Assembly (NCBI GenBank): GCA_019056435.1
Contig: CP077641.1
Span: 930,001-994,000 of the forward strand
Reading direction: 5' to 3'
DNA length: 64,000 bases
Source: Stutzerimonas stutzeri
GTDB lineage: Bacteria; Pseudomonadota; Gammaproteobacteria; Pseudomonadales; Pseudomonadaceae
A program made the translations under genes and the position numbers. Under the pieces are notes generated by a model, which did not search any database, was not told the origin of the DNA, and saw nothing but the letters and a program-made list of their open reading frames with translations. Shown one piece after another: positions 27,183 through 36,554 of the stretch (position 1 is its first letter; the number at the start of each line of letters is the position of its first letter).

Positions 27183-28550
27183 ATGAGTTCCCTGCGCACC
27201 GAACTGCTGTCGCCTGCCGGCACCCTCAAATCCATGCGTTATGCCTTCGCCTACGGCGCCGATGCGGTGTATGCCGGGCAACCACGTTACAGCCTGCGCG
27301 TACGCAACAACGAGTTCGACCACGCCAACCTCAAGGTCGGCATCGACGAGGCCCACGCGCTGGGCAAGCAGTTCTACGTGGTGGTCAACATCGCCCCGCA
27401 CAACGCCAAGCTCAGGACCTTCATCAAGGACCTGGAGCCGGTGGTGGCAATGGGGCCGGACGCGCTGATCATGTCCGACCCGGGCCTGATCATGCTGGTA
27501 CGCCAGCATTTTCCGCAGCAGACCATCCACCTCTCGGTGCAGGCCAACGCGGTGAACTGGGCGACGGTGAAGTTCTGGGAAAGCCAGGGCGTCTCCCGGG
27601 TGATCCTTTCCCGCGAGCTGTCGCTGGAGGAGATCGGCGACATCCGCGAACAGGTGCCGGGCATGGAGCTGGAAGTGTTCGTCCACGGCGCGCTGTGTAT
27701 GGCCTATTCGGGTCGCTGCCTGCTGTCGGGCTACATCAACAAGCGCGACCCCAACCAGGGCACCTGCACCAACGCCTGCCGCTGGGAATACAAGACCCAC
27801 GAGGCCAAGGAGGACGAACTGGGCAACTCGGTTCACCTCTACGCGCCCATCGCCGTGCAGCCGGTCGAGGCGCAGGGCAACCCGACCCTGGGCGTCGGCG
27901 CGCCCACCGACAAGGTGTTCCTGCTCGAGGATGTCTCGCGGCCCGGCGAGTTCATGGAGGCGACCGAGGACGAACACGGCACCTACATCATGAACTCCAA
28001 GGACCTGCGCGCCGTGCAGCATGTCGAGCGGCTGGTGCAGATGGGCGTGCACTCGCTGAAGATCGAGGGCCGCACCAAGAGCCATTACTACGTGGCGCGC
28101 ACCGCACAGGTCTACCGCAAGGCCATCGATGACGCCCTGGCCGGCCGTCCGTTCGACAAGTCGTTGATGGACACCCTCGAATCCCTGGCCCACCGCGGCT
28201 ACACCGAGGGCTTCCTGCGCCGTCACGTACACGACGAATACCAGAACTACGAACGCGGCTTCTCGCTCTCCGAGCGCCAGCAGTTCGTCGGCGAACTGAC
28301 CGGCGAACGGCGCAACGGCCTGGCCGAGGTGATCGTCAAGAACCGCTTCGCCGTCGGCGACCGGCTGGAGCTGATGACGCCGCAGGGCAACCTGAACTTC
28401 ACCCTTGAGCATCTGCAGAAGAAAAACGGCGAACGCACCGACATCGCCCCGGGCGACGGCCACGTCCTCTACCTCCCGGTGCCGGACGACGTCGACCTGC
28501 GCTACGCACTGCTGATGCGCGAACTGGACGGCAGCACCACCCGCGGCTGA
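27183..28550 (+). CDS. trhP: tRNA 5-hydroxyuridine modification protein (U32 peptidase family, YegQ/TrhP)
   Basis: This 455-residue protein belongs to the peptidase U32 family. TrhP (YegQ) uses prephenate-derived chemistry to hydroxylate U34 of certain tRNAs. LLSPAGTLKSMRYAFAYGADAVYAG is the N-terminal signature. EVFVHGALCMAYSGRCLLS and the following CTNACRWEY provide the conserved cysteines, probably Fe-S ligands. The C-terminal half carries the collagenase-like domain. The gene lies on the plus strand in the position of a U32 peptidase between zwf and uvrD that I recall from Pseudomonas genomes. Confidence 0.92.
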   Translation: MSSLRTELLSPAGTLKSMRYAFAYGADAVYAGQPRYSLRVRNNEFDHANLKVGIDEAHALGKQFYVVVNIAPHNAKLRTFIKDLEPVVAMGPDALIMSDPGLIMLVRQHFPQQTIHLSVQANAVNWATVKFWESQGVSRVILSRELSLEEIGDIREQVPGMELEVFVHGALCMAYSGRCLLSGYINKRDPNQGTCTNACRWEYKTHEAKEDELGNSVHLYAPIAVQPVEAQGNPTLGVGAPTDKVFLLEDVSRPGEFMEATEDEHGTYIMNSKDLRAVQHVERLVQMGVHSLKIEGRTKSHYYVARTAQVYRKAIDDALAGRPFDKSLMDTLESLAHRGYTEGFLRRHVHDEYQNYERGFSLSERQQFVGELTGERRNGLAEVIVKNRFAVGDRLELMTPQGNLNFTLEHLQKKNGERTDIAPGDGHVLYLPVPDDVDLRYALLMRELDGSTTRG

Positions 28551-28624
28551 AAGGCACGGCGCGCCGCATGAGGCCGAGGGGACCCGAGGGGTCATCTGAT
28601 GGCGCTGCGGCGTGCCGGGTCGTT

Positions 28625-28646
28625 GGGCGAATCAATTCGCCCCTAC
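28625..28646 (-). repeat. REP element, single copy
   Basis: GGGCGAATCAATTCGCCCC followed by TAC reads on the minus strand as GTAG plus a palindrome GGGCGAAT-TG-ATTCGCCC. A GTAG head and imperfect palindrome are the form of Pseudomonas REP sequences. Close copies occur at 48836-48857 and 48882-48903. Confidence 0.75.
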
Positions 28647-28677
28647 GAAAGCCGCCGGGTGCGTGGACGAAGCGTCA

Positions 28678-28740
28678 GCCTCAAGCCTCAAGCCTCAAGC
28701 CTCAAGCCTCAAGCCTCAAGCCTCAAGCCTCAAGCCTCAA
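28678..28740. repeat. Nine tandem copies of the 7-mer GCCTCAA
   Basis: The heptamer GCCTCAA is repeated nine times without error, then continues with GCC. It lies between the 3' ends of the convergent trhP and GGDEF-EAL genes and is not coding. A perfect 7-base microsatellite is a good candidate for length variation between strains. Confidence 0.95.
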
Positions 28741-28768
28741 GCCATCATCCAGGATGTCCCGCGCCCCT

Positions 28769-31602
28769 TTACCCCAACAACCTTACGAACTCGGCCGCCG
28801 GCACCGGCCGGCTGATCAGGTAGCCCTGCATTTCGTCACAGCCGTGGGCCTTGAGGAAATCCATCTGCGCCTGGGTTTCGACGCCCTCGGCCACCACCTT
28901 CAGGTCGAGGCTGTGAACCATGGCGATGATGGCGCGAACGATGGCCGAGTCCTCACCTTCCTGCGTCAGCTCGGAAACGAAGGAGCGATCGATCTTCACG
29001 TAGTCCACCGGGAACCGCTTGAGGTAGCTGAGCGAGGAATAGCCGGTACCGAAGTCGTCGATGGCGAGCTTCACGCCCAGTGCCCGCAACTGCTCGCTGA
29101 TACTGATGGCGTTGTCGACGTCATCGAGCAGCTGGCTCTCGGTCAGCTCCAGTTCGAGTCGGTCGGGGGCAAGCCGGTCTCCTCCAGTACCTGGCGCACC
29201 AGGGTGATGAAATTGCCCTGGCGCAACTGCTTGACCGATAGGTTCACCGACACACGGATCTCGGCGAGCCCATCGAGCTGCCATTGCCGGGCCTGCCGGC
29301 ACGCCTGCCTGAGCACGAACTCACCCAGCGGGATGATCAGGCCGGTCTCTTCGGCCAGATGGATGAAATAGCCCGGCGCAAGCAGGCCCTTTTTCGGATG
29401 CCGCCAACGCACCAGCGCCTCGGCGGCGTCCAGGCAGTCGGATTCGACATTCAATCGCGGCTGGTAGAAGACCTCCAGTTGGCCTTCCTCGAGGGCGCGG
29501 CGCAGCTGGTTTTCCAGCTGCAGGTTCTCCAGGCTCGACCCCTGCAGCCGCTCGGTGAAGAACTGCAGCGTGTTGCCGCCCAGGTGCTTGGCGTGCTTCA
29601 TCGCCATGTTGGCCTGCAGCAGCAGCGCCGTCGCGTCACGCGCGTTGTCCGGCATCAGGCTGACGCCGATGGAGGCGCTGACCACCAGGTCCTGGTCGCC
29701 CAGCTGGATCGGCTTGCTGATCCGCGACAGCAGCCGACTGCCGCTGTGGGCCAGGGCGGCGAGACTGCCATAACCCTCGAGCACCACGACGAACTCGTCG
29801 CCGGACAGACGGGCGATGGTGTCGGCGTCGGACAGCGTGTGCGACAGGCGTCGTGACACCTCCCGCAACAGCTGGTCCGCCACTTCATGGCCGAGGCTCT
29901 CGTTGAGCACCTTGAAGCGGTCCAGATCAACGTAGAGCACCGCCAGCCCCCGGTTACTCGTACGGTTGCGCTCGCAGGCTTCGTTCAGACGCGCCTTGAG
30001 CAGACCGCGGTTGGCCAGCCCGGTCAGTTCGTCGTAATGGGTGAGGTAGCGCAAGCGCTCCTCGACCTGGCGCCGCACGCTGAGATCGGAAACGAAGGCC
30101 ACCACATTGGTCACCTTCCCCTGACTGTCGTGGACGACGCGCATCTGCGCCCACTGTGGGTAGACTTCGCCGTTCCTGCGCGTCTCGATTAACTCGCCCT
30201 GCCAGCTCCCCTGCTGGGCGAGGGCCTCGCGAATCACGGCGTACTGCTGGCGACTGTCCTCGGAGCTGGCCAGCACCGCGACACTCCGCCCGATTAGCTC
30301 CTCGCGACTGAACCCCGACAGGTTGCAGCAGGCCTGGTTGACTGCGAGCAGACGGAAGTCGGGATCCATGATCGCCATCCCCTCGCCCGCCGCCTCGAAC
30401 ACCGTGGCGGCCAGGCGCAACTGTTCGGCCTGGCGGCGACTTTCGTTGATGTCACGTCGCGTACCGATCATGCGCAGTGCGCGCCCGTTGGCGTCGCGCT
30501 CGATGACGCGACCGCGGTCCTCGATCCAGACGGGGCTACCGTCGATCCGCAGTCCGCGGTACTGCACGACATAGGTTTCGGTCTCGCCCTTGAGGTGCGC
30601 GATCATGTCCCGCTGGACCCGCTCGGCATCGTCCGGATGCAGCTCGGGGCGTTTCTGCTCGACTAGGCGCAGGCGGCTGTGCTGGCCATCGCCGAAGATG
30701 GCCTCCATGCGCGACAGGTGCACCTCGTTGCATGTCAGGTCCCAATCCCACATGCCCAGTTCGCTGGCTTCCATCGCCAGGATCAACCGTGCCTCGCTCT
30801 CGCGCAGCTCGGCGGTACGCTCGATGACCCGCTGCTCGAGCCCGTCGAAGGCTTCGCGCAGCATGATTTCGGCGTGCCGGCGCTGCTCGATCTCGCGGGC
30901 CAGTTCGTCGTTGAGCTGGCTGGATTCCTCGCGCATCCGCTCGAGCCGCTTGATCAGCCGTTGATTATCGAGGCGTTGCTGAAAGCTCGAGGTCAGGAGT
31001 CGGTTGATCTGCCAAGCGATCATGCACAGCGTGATCAGCACGATGCTCGCCAGCACACCCCAGCCCTGCAGCTGCGGCTCGCCGCTGCCGAGCAGCACCG
31101 CCGCCGCGGGCAACAGGCTGGGAATGGCAAAGGCACCGAAGGCCCGCAAGGACACGCCGCAGGCCACGCTGCCGGCGAAGATCACCGAGCCAAGCGAACC
31201 GAACAGCGCCGCCTGGGTGAGAAAGTCCTCGACCGGGGCCAGCTCGATGATCGCGTAGGACAGCATCAGCGCACTCGCCGCGCTGCTCACCAGGAACGAG
31301 CGCAACCACCAGGGGCGCTGTCGATCGGCCGGCTCGGCACGCTGAAAGGCCAGGGTCTGCTGCAGCCGCAGCAGGATCAGGGTTGAGGTCACAGCGGCCC
31401 AGAGCAGCAGCTCCAGCCGTGCGACCCGGTCCCAGAGCAAGGTCACGAACACCACGCAGGCCAGTGCCAGCAGCAGCAGAGACACCCGCGAGCCCTGGTA
31501 GAGCAGCCGGGTACGCTCGGTCTGCTGATCGACATCGTCGTCGACGGCAGCCGGGGTGCCGGCCATCGACGTTGATTGGGTGGAATGGACGGAATCGATC
31601 AT
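28769..31602 (-). CDS. Membrane-anchored PAS-GGDEF-EAL protein (c-di-GMP metabolism), frame broken in EAL domain
   Basis: This is a large cyclic-di-GMP protein. The N-terminal ~190 residues hold about six membrane spans, then a coiled coil, two PAS/PAC domains, a GGDEF domain and an EAL domain. The diguanylate cyclase site reads SGDEF (in [10 protein letters not shown]), so cyclase activity is uncertain. The phosphodiesterase motif AEALVRW is intact, as is the [14 protein letters not shown] segment. The frame breaks within the EAL domain at a G-run (29165-29169). Adding one base joins [19 protein letters not shown] and gives 944 residues. The start MIDSVHSTQ lacks a strong ribosome site. Confidence 0.88.
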
Positions 31603-31862
31603 GGCGAGTTCTTGTTGTACGTGTTCGTTGGAGCCAGGCGACGCGTTCACTGCTCGATAATGGCACGTTGCTAGCGGAGGATGACAGCCCGCTCCGACCA
31701 AAGACATGCACCATCCCATGGCATCGGCCCGACGGCAGCAAACCTTGAGCCAGACCCTACGCCTCGTCCGGGCACACGCCTAGACCCGGACTGTCGCAGG
31801 CATGGCCGGCATCCGTCCGGTGCGCGAGCGGTTCGGCGCGGTTTCCGGCTAGAATGGCCGCC

Positions 31863-34052
31863 ATGCACGACGATCTCTCGCTTCTCCTGAACTCTCTCAA
31901 CGATGCCCAGCGCCAGGCCGTGGCCGCGCCGCTGGGCCGCCAACTGGTTCTCGCCGGTGCCGGCTCGGGCAAGACCCGTGTGCTGGTGCACCGCATCGCC
32001 TGGCTGCACCAGGTCGAACGGGCATCATTGCATTCGATTCTTTCAGTGACCTTTACCAACAAGGCTGCCGCCGAGATGCGCCAACGCATCGAGCAACTGA
32101 TGAAGGTCAACCCGCAGGGCATGTGGGTCGGCACCTTCCACGGCCTGGCGCATCGCCTGCTGCGCGCCCACTGGCGCGAGGCCAAGCTGGCGGAAAACTT
32201 CCAGATCCTCGACTCCGACGACCAGCAACGGCTGGTCAAGCGGGTGATCCGCGAGCTCGGCCTGGACGAGCAGCGCTGGCCGGCGCGCCAGGCGCAATGG
32301 TGGATCAACGGACAGAAGGACGAAGGCCTGCGCCCGCAGCACATCCAGGCCAACGGCGACCTCTTCCTGACCACCATGCTGAGCATCTACCAGGCCTACG
32401 AAGAAGCCTGCGCGCGCGCCGGGGTGATCGACTTCTCCGAGCTGCTGCTGCGCGCGCTGGACCTGTGGCGCGACAATCCGGGCCTGCTCGACCATTACCA
32501 GAGACGCTTCCGCCACATCCTCGTCGACGAGTTCCAGGACACCAACGCCGTGCAGTACGCCTGGCTGCGCCTGCTGGCCAAGGGCGGCGAAAGCCTGATG
32601 GTAGTCGGCGACGACGATCAGTCGATCTACGGCTGGCGCGGCGCACGGGTCGAGAACCTGCACCAGTTCAGCGAAGACTTCCAGGACGCCGAAACCATCC
32701 GCCTGGAGCAGAACTACCGCTCCACCGCCTGCATCCTCAAGGCCGCCAACGCGCTCATCGCCAACAACCAGGGTCGCCTCGGCAAGGAGCTGTGGACCGA
32801 AGGCTGCGAGGGTGAGCCGATCAGCCTCTACGCGGCCTTCAACGAACACGACGAAGCCCGCTACGTGGTCGAGAGCATCGAGAAGGCCATCCGTGATGGC
32901 CTGAGCCGCAGCGAGATCGCCATCCTCTACCGCTCCAACGCGCAGTCACGGGTGCTGGAAGAGGCGCTGCTGCGCGAGCGCATCCCCCTACCGCATCTAT
33001 GGCGGCCAGCGCTTCTTCGAGCGCGCCGAGATCAAGAACGCCATGGCCTACCTGCGGCTGATCCAGGCGCGCGACAACGACGCGGCGCTGGAGCGGGTGA
33101 TCAACGTGCCGGCGCGCGGCATCGGCGAAAAGACGGTCGAATCCTGCGCCAGCTGGCGCGCCAGCAGGAAACGTCCATGTGGGCCGCGCTGCACCAGGCC
33201 GTCGGGACCAAGGTGGTCTCCGGCCGCGCCGCCAGCGCGCTGAACGGTTTCGTCGAGCTGATCGACACCCTCGCGCTCAAGGTCGAGGGCCTGCCGCTGC
33301 ACAGCATGGCGCAGCTGGTCATCGAGCAGTCCGGCCTGCTGGCCTACCACCGCGACGAAAAGGGCGAAAAGGCCCAGGCGCGAGTGGAAAACCTCGAAGA
33401 ACTGGTTTCCGCCGCACGCGCGTTCGACAACTACAGCGAAGGCGAGGAAGACGAACAGACGCCGCTGGCCGCCTTCCTCGACCACGCCTCGCTGGAGGCC
33501 GGCGAGCAGCAGGCCGGCGACCACGAGGACAGCGTCCAGCTGATGACGCTGCACAGCGCCAAGGGCCTGGAGTTTCCGCTGGTGTTCCTGGTGGGCATGG
33601 AAGAAGGCCTGTTCCCGCACAAGATGAGCCTGGAAGAGCCGGGCCGGCTGGAAGAAGAGCGCCGCCTGGCCTACGTCGGCATCACCCGTGCCATGCAGCA
33701 ACTGATCGTCACCTATGCCGAGACTCGGCGGCTCTATGGCAGCGAGACCTACAACAAGGTGTCGCGCTTCATCCGCGAACTGCCACCGGCGCTGATCAGC
33801 GAAGTGCGCCTGAGCAACACCGTCAGCCGCAGCTTCAATAGTCGCGGCATGGGCGGCGGCTCGCTGTTCGACGGCGCCAATGTGCCGGAGACGCCCTTCA
33901 ACCTCGGCCAGCGCGTGCGCCACTCGCTGTTCGGCGAGGGCACCATTCTCAATTTCGAAGGCGCCGGCGCGCAGGCACGCGTGCAGGTGAATTTCGAGAG
34001 CGAAGGGAGCAAGTGGTTGATGCTCAGTTATGCCAAACTGGAAGCGCTATGA
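31863..34052 (+). CDS. uvrD: DNA helicase II UvrD (internal segment frameshifted by two compensating indels)
   Basis: This 729-residue SF1A helicase acts in nucleotide excision and mismatch repair. Visible motifs are Walker A AGAGSGKT (31-38), DEFQDTN, GDDDQSIYGWRGA, LEQNYRS, TLHSAKGLEFP and GITRAMQ. Between 32984 and 33141 the translation is nonsense. An extra C in CCCCC (32984-32988) and a missing A near 33140 cancel out. Corrected, the segment reads IPYRIYGGQRFFERAEIKNA through to KTVEILRQLARQQ. The product is therefore normal in length apart from about 50 wrong residues, best read as two sequence errors. ATG 31863 is preferred to 31854. Confidence 0.93.
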   Translation: MHDDLSLLLNSLNDAQRQAVAAPLGRQLVLAGAGSGKTRVLVHRIAWLHQVERASLHSILSVTFTNKAAAEMRQRIEQLMKVNPQGMWVGTFHGLAHRLLRAHWREAKLAENFQILDSDDQQRLVKRVIRELGLDEQRWPARQAQWWINGQKDEGLRPQHIQANGDLFLTTMLSIYQAYEEACARAGVIDFSELLLRALDLWRDNPGLLDHYQRRFRHILVDEFQDTNAVQYAWLRLLAKGGESLMVVGDDDQSIYGWRGARVENLHQFSEDFQDAETIRLEQNYRSTACILKAANALIANNQGRLGKELWTEGCEGEPISLYAAFNEHDEARYVVESIEKAIRDGLSRSEIAILYRSNAQSRVLEEALLRERIPLPHLWRPALLRARRDQERHGLPAADPGARQRRGAGAGDQRAGARHRRKDGRILRQLARQQETSMWAALHQAVGTKVVSGRAASALNGFVELIDTLALKVEGLPLHSMAQLVIEQSGLLAYHRDEKGEKAQARVENLEELVSAARAFDNYSEGEEDEQTPLAAFLDHASLEAGEQQAGDHEDSVQLMTLHSAKGLEFPLVFLVGMEEGLFPHKMSLEEPGRLEEERRLAYVGITRAMQQLIVTYAETRRLYGSETYNKVSRFIRELPPALISEVRLSNTVSRSFNSRGMGGGSLFDGANVPETPFNLGQRVRHSLFGEGTILNFEGAGAQARVQVNFESEGSKWLMLSYAKLEAL

Positions 34053-34106
34053 CGTTAACGTCAACCTCGACCCGATACTAATAATTCTGCAAAGGAAAAC
34101 CCACTG

Positions 34107-35215
34107 ATGAAACGTCGCCACTTGTTTGGTGCCGCCGCTGCCTTGCTTGCGGCCCTTGGTCTTGCCGGCTGCAACGACGAGAAGAAGGTCGAATCCGGCG
34201 CCGAGCCGCAGGCCACCGCCAGCGAAGCGCCGAAGACCTTCAACTGGAAGATGGTCACCGCCTGGCCGAAGAACTATCCCGGCCTGGGCACCGCGGCCCA
34301 GCGCCTGGCCGATCGGGTCAACACCATGAGCGACGGTCGGCTGACCATCAAGGTCTACGCCGCGGGCGAGCTGGTGCCCGCGCTCGAGGTATTCGATGCC
34401 GTTTCGCGCGGCACCGCCGAACTCGGCCATGGCGCCGCCTATTACTGGAAGGGCAAGGTGCCCACGGCGCAGTTCTTCACCTCGGTTCCGTTCGGCCTGT
34501 CCACCAGCGAAATGAACGCCTGGCTGACCCGCGGCGACGGCCAGAAATTCTGGGACGAGGCGTATGCGCCCTATGGCGTCAAGCCGATGGTCGTGGGCAA
34601 CACCGGCATGCAGATGGGCGGCTGGTACAACAAGGAAATCAACTCGCTCGCCGACCTGCAGGGTCTGAAGATCCGCATGCCCGGCCTCGGCGGCGAAGTG
34701 CTGAGCCGTCTGGGCGCCACCACCGTCAACATGCCCGGCGGGGAAGTCTTCACGGCCCTGCAGACCGGCGCCATCGACGCCTCCGACTGGGTCAGCCCCT
34801 ATAACGACCTGGCGTTCGGCCTGCACAAGGCGGCCAAGTACTACTACTACCCGGGCTGGCAGGAGCCGCAGGCCGTGCTGGAGTTGCTGGTCAACCAGAA
34901 GGCGCTCGACAGCCTGCCCGATGACCTGCGCGCCATCCTCACCGAGGCGGCGCTGGCGGCGAGCCGCGACATGCTGGATGACTACGTCTACAACAACGCC
35001 ATGGCGCTGGACCAGCTCAAGCAGCAGGGCGCCGAGCTCAAGCGCTTCCCTGACGAAGTGCTGAATGCCATGCGCGAGCAGGCCGACGTGGTGCTTGGCG
35101 AGCTGGCCGCGCAGAGCGAGCTGAACGGTCGCATCTGGGCCTCGATGAAAGCCTTCCAGGCGCAGGTCAAGCCGATGCACGAAATCTCCGAAAAGAGCTG
35201 TATAACTGGCGCTGA
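34107..35215 (+). CDS. TRAP-type substrate-binding lipoprotein (DctP family), frame broken at 3' end
   Basis: This is the solute-binding subunit of a TRAP transporter. The N-terminus combines RRHLFG, resembling a twin-arginine motif, with a lipobox LAGC (Cys about residue 22). The DctP body is recognisable in NWKMVTAWPKNYPGLGTAAQ, VPALEVFDAVSRGTAELGHGAAYYW and IRMPGLGGEVLSRLGA. The open frame runs past a hairpin because one G is missing in AAAAGAGCTG (35191-35200). Corrected, it ends EKELYNWR with a stop at 35213-35215 (369 residues). No DctQ or DctM permease genes are adjacent. Substrate is unknown; organic or amino-acid-like acids are typical. Confidence 0.9.
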
Positions 35216-35226
35216 CAGCGCCAGAC

Positions 35227-35256
35227 CGCGACCCGCCCCGGCGGGGTCGCGCTTTC
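35227..35256 (+). terminator. Rho-independent terminator of the TRAP SBP gene
   Basis: CGCGACCC (35227-35234) pairs with GGGTCGCG (35244-35251) around a nine-base G+C-rich loop, followed by CTTTCTCCT. It lies 11 bases after the corrected stop codon, which itself supports that correction. Confidence 0.75.
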
Positions 35257-35418
35257 TCCTGGCACGACCTGACGGATGGGTGACCCCGCCCCAGGCGAGC
35301 CCCAGAGCATGATCGCCGCTACCGGCGCAAAAGTCGGTAACACACTGTCGCTGGCGAAGCCTCCTTCGGCTCGGCAGGATGCGAGTCGTTAATCCACCTG
35401 ATAAAGCGGGAATCCTTA

Positions 35419-36261
35419 ATGCAACGTGTGCTCAGCATCTTCATGGCACTGTGTATCGGCCTGTCGTTCAGCCTTGACGTTCACGCCAAACGCTTTGGCG
35501 GCGGCAAGAGCTTCGGTGCGGCGCCCAGCCACCAGACCCGTCAGGCGCAGCCCCAGCAGCGCAACGACAGCGCTGCGCAGCAGCCCGGTCGTCAGCAGCC
35601 CGCTGCGGCCAGTGGCGCGTCCCGTTGGCTCGGCCCGTTGGCCGGTCTGGCCGCCGGTGGCCTGCTCGCCTCGATGTTCATGGGCGACGGCTTCGAAGGC
35701 ATCCAGTTCATGGATATCCTGATCTTCGGCCTGATCGCCTTCCTGCTGTTCCGCTTCCTTGCCGCCCGTCGTCGCCAGCAGCAGCCAGCCATGGCCGGGC
35801 ATGCTCCGATGCAGCGCGAGATGCCGGCCCAGCCGTCGATCTTCGGTGGCAGCAACGCCGCACCCGCTGCCGCTCCTGTGATCAACGCACCGGCCTGGTT
35901 CAACGAGCAGAACTTCGTCGCTGCGGCCCGTGAGCATTTCCTGTCGCTGCAGCAGCATTGGGATGCCAACGAGATGGACAAGATCGCCGAGTTCGTCACC
36001 CCCCAGCTGCTCGACTTCCTCAAACGCGAACGTGCCGAGATTGGCGAAGCCTACCAGTCGACCTACATCGACGACCTGCAGATCGTTCTGGACGGCGTCG
36101 ATGACCAGGCGGAAAAAACCATCGCCACCCTGACCTTCGTCGGTGTCGCCAAGACGTCGCGCTTCGACCAGGGCGAGCCCTTCAGCGAAAGCTGGCGTAT
36201 GGAGCGTACGCAGGGCGAAAACCAGCCGTGGCTGGTGGCCGGTATCCGTCAGAACGTCTGA
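35419..36261 (+). CDS. Tim44-like domain membrane protein
   Basis: This 280-residue protein has a signal peptide (residues 1-22, ending VHA), a Gln/Pro-rich spacer, two short hydrophobic segments (LAGLAAGGLLASMFMG and FMDILIFGLIAFLLFRFLA) and a C-terminal Tim44-like domain from about 145 (FVAAAREHFLSLQQHWDANEMDKIAEFV onward). Such proteins are widespread in proteobacteria and are inner-membrane or periplasmic proteins of unclear role. The family resembles the mitochondrial import factor domain. A strong intrinsic terminator follows. Confidence 0.85.
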   Translation: MQRVLSIFMALCIGLSFSLDVHAKRFGGGKSFGAAPSHQTRQAQPQQRNDSAAQQPGRQQPAAASGASRWLGPLAGLAAGGLLASMFMGDGFEGIQFMDILIFGLIAFLLFRFLAARRRQQQPAMAGHAPMQREMPAQPSIFGGSNAAPAAAPVINAPAWFNEQNFVAAAREHFLSLQQHWDANEMDKIAEFVTPQLLDFLKRERAEIGEAYQSTYIDDLQIVLDGVDDQAEKTIATLTFVGVAKTSRFDQGEPFSESWRMERTQGENQPWLVAGIRQNV

Positions 36262-36281
36262 TCCGCTTGCAACGCCCCCGC

Positions 36282-36308
36282 AACCCCGCCCCCGTGGCGG
36301 GGTTTTTT
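36282..36308 (+). terminator. Rho-independent terminator after the Tim44-like gene
   Basis: AACCCCGCC (36282-36290) and GGCGGGGTT (36296-36304) form a perfect 9-bp stem with loop CCCGT, followed by a T-run to 36308. It is 20 bases downstream of the stop codon. Confidence 0.93.
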
Positions 36309-36554
36309 ATTCACGCAAAAATGACGCCTGAGCATCCACCGGATGTGGGCGGCCGAGCAGAATTAAGCCGTAGTTCTCAACACCTCGAGATTCATCGCCA
36401 CCGGCTGAACCCTGCCGGAAAAACGGCGTCTATGCTGTTCGCATAACAGCAAGAACAAGAGGTCCTGCGTGTCAGGCAACATCCCCCTGGGATTAGGTGA
36501 TGGCGCTACGATCCGCCTAAACGCCCCCGTCCCGTCGTATTCGGTCATGCAGCC

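Noticed and set aside
28678-28740. CRISPR-like array
   Set aside because: Units are 7 bases without spacers, so it is a simple tandem repeat. No CRISPR array was seen anywhere in the window.
36262-36554. Possible small gene before selA
   Set aside because: Apart from the terminator at 36282-36308, no frame with a start, ribosome site and protein-like composition was found.
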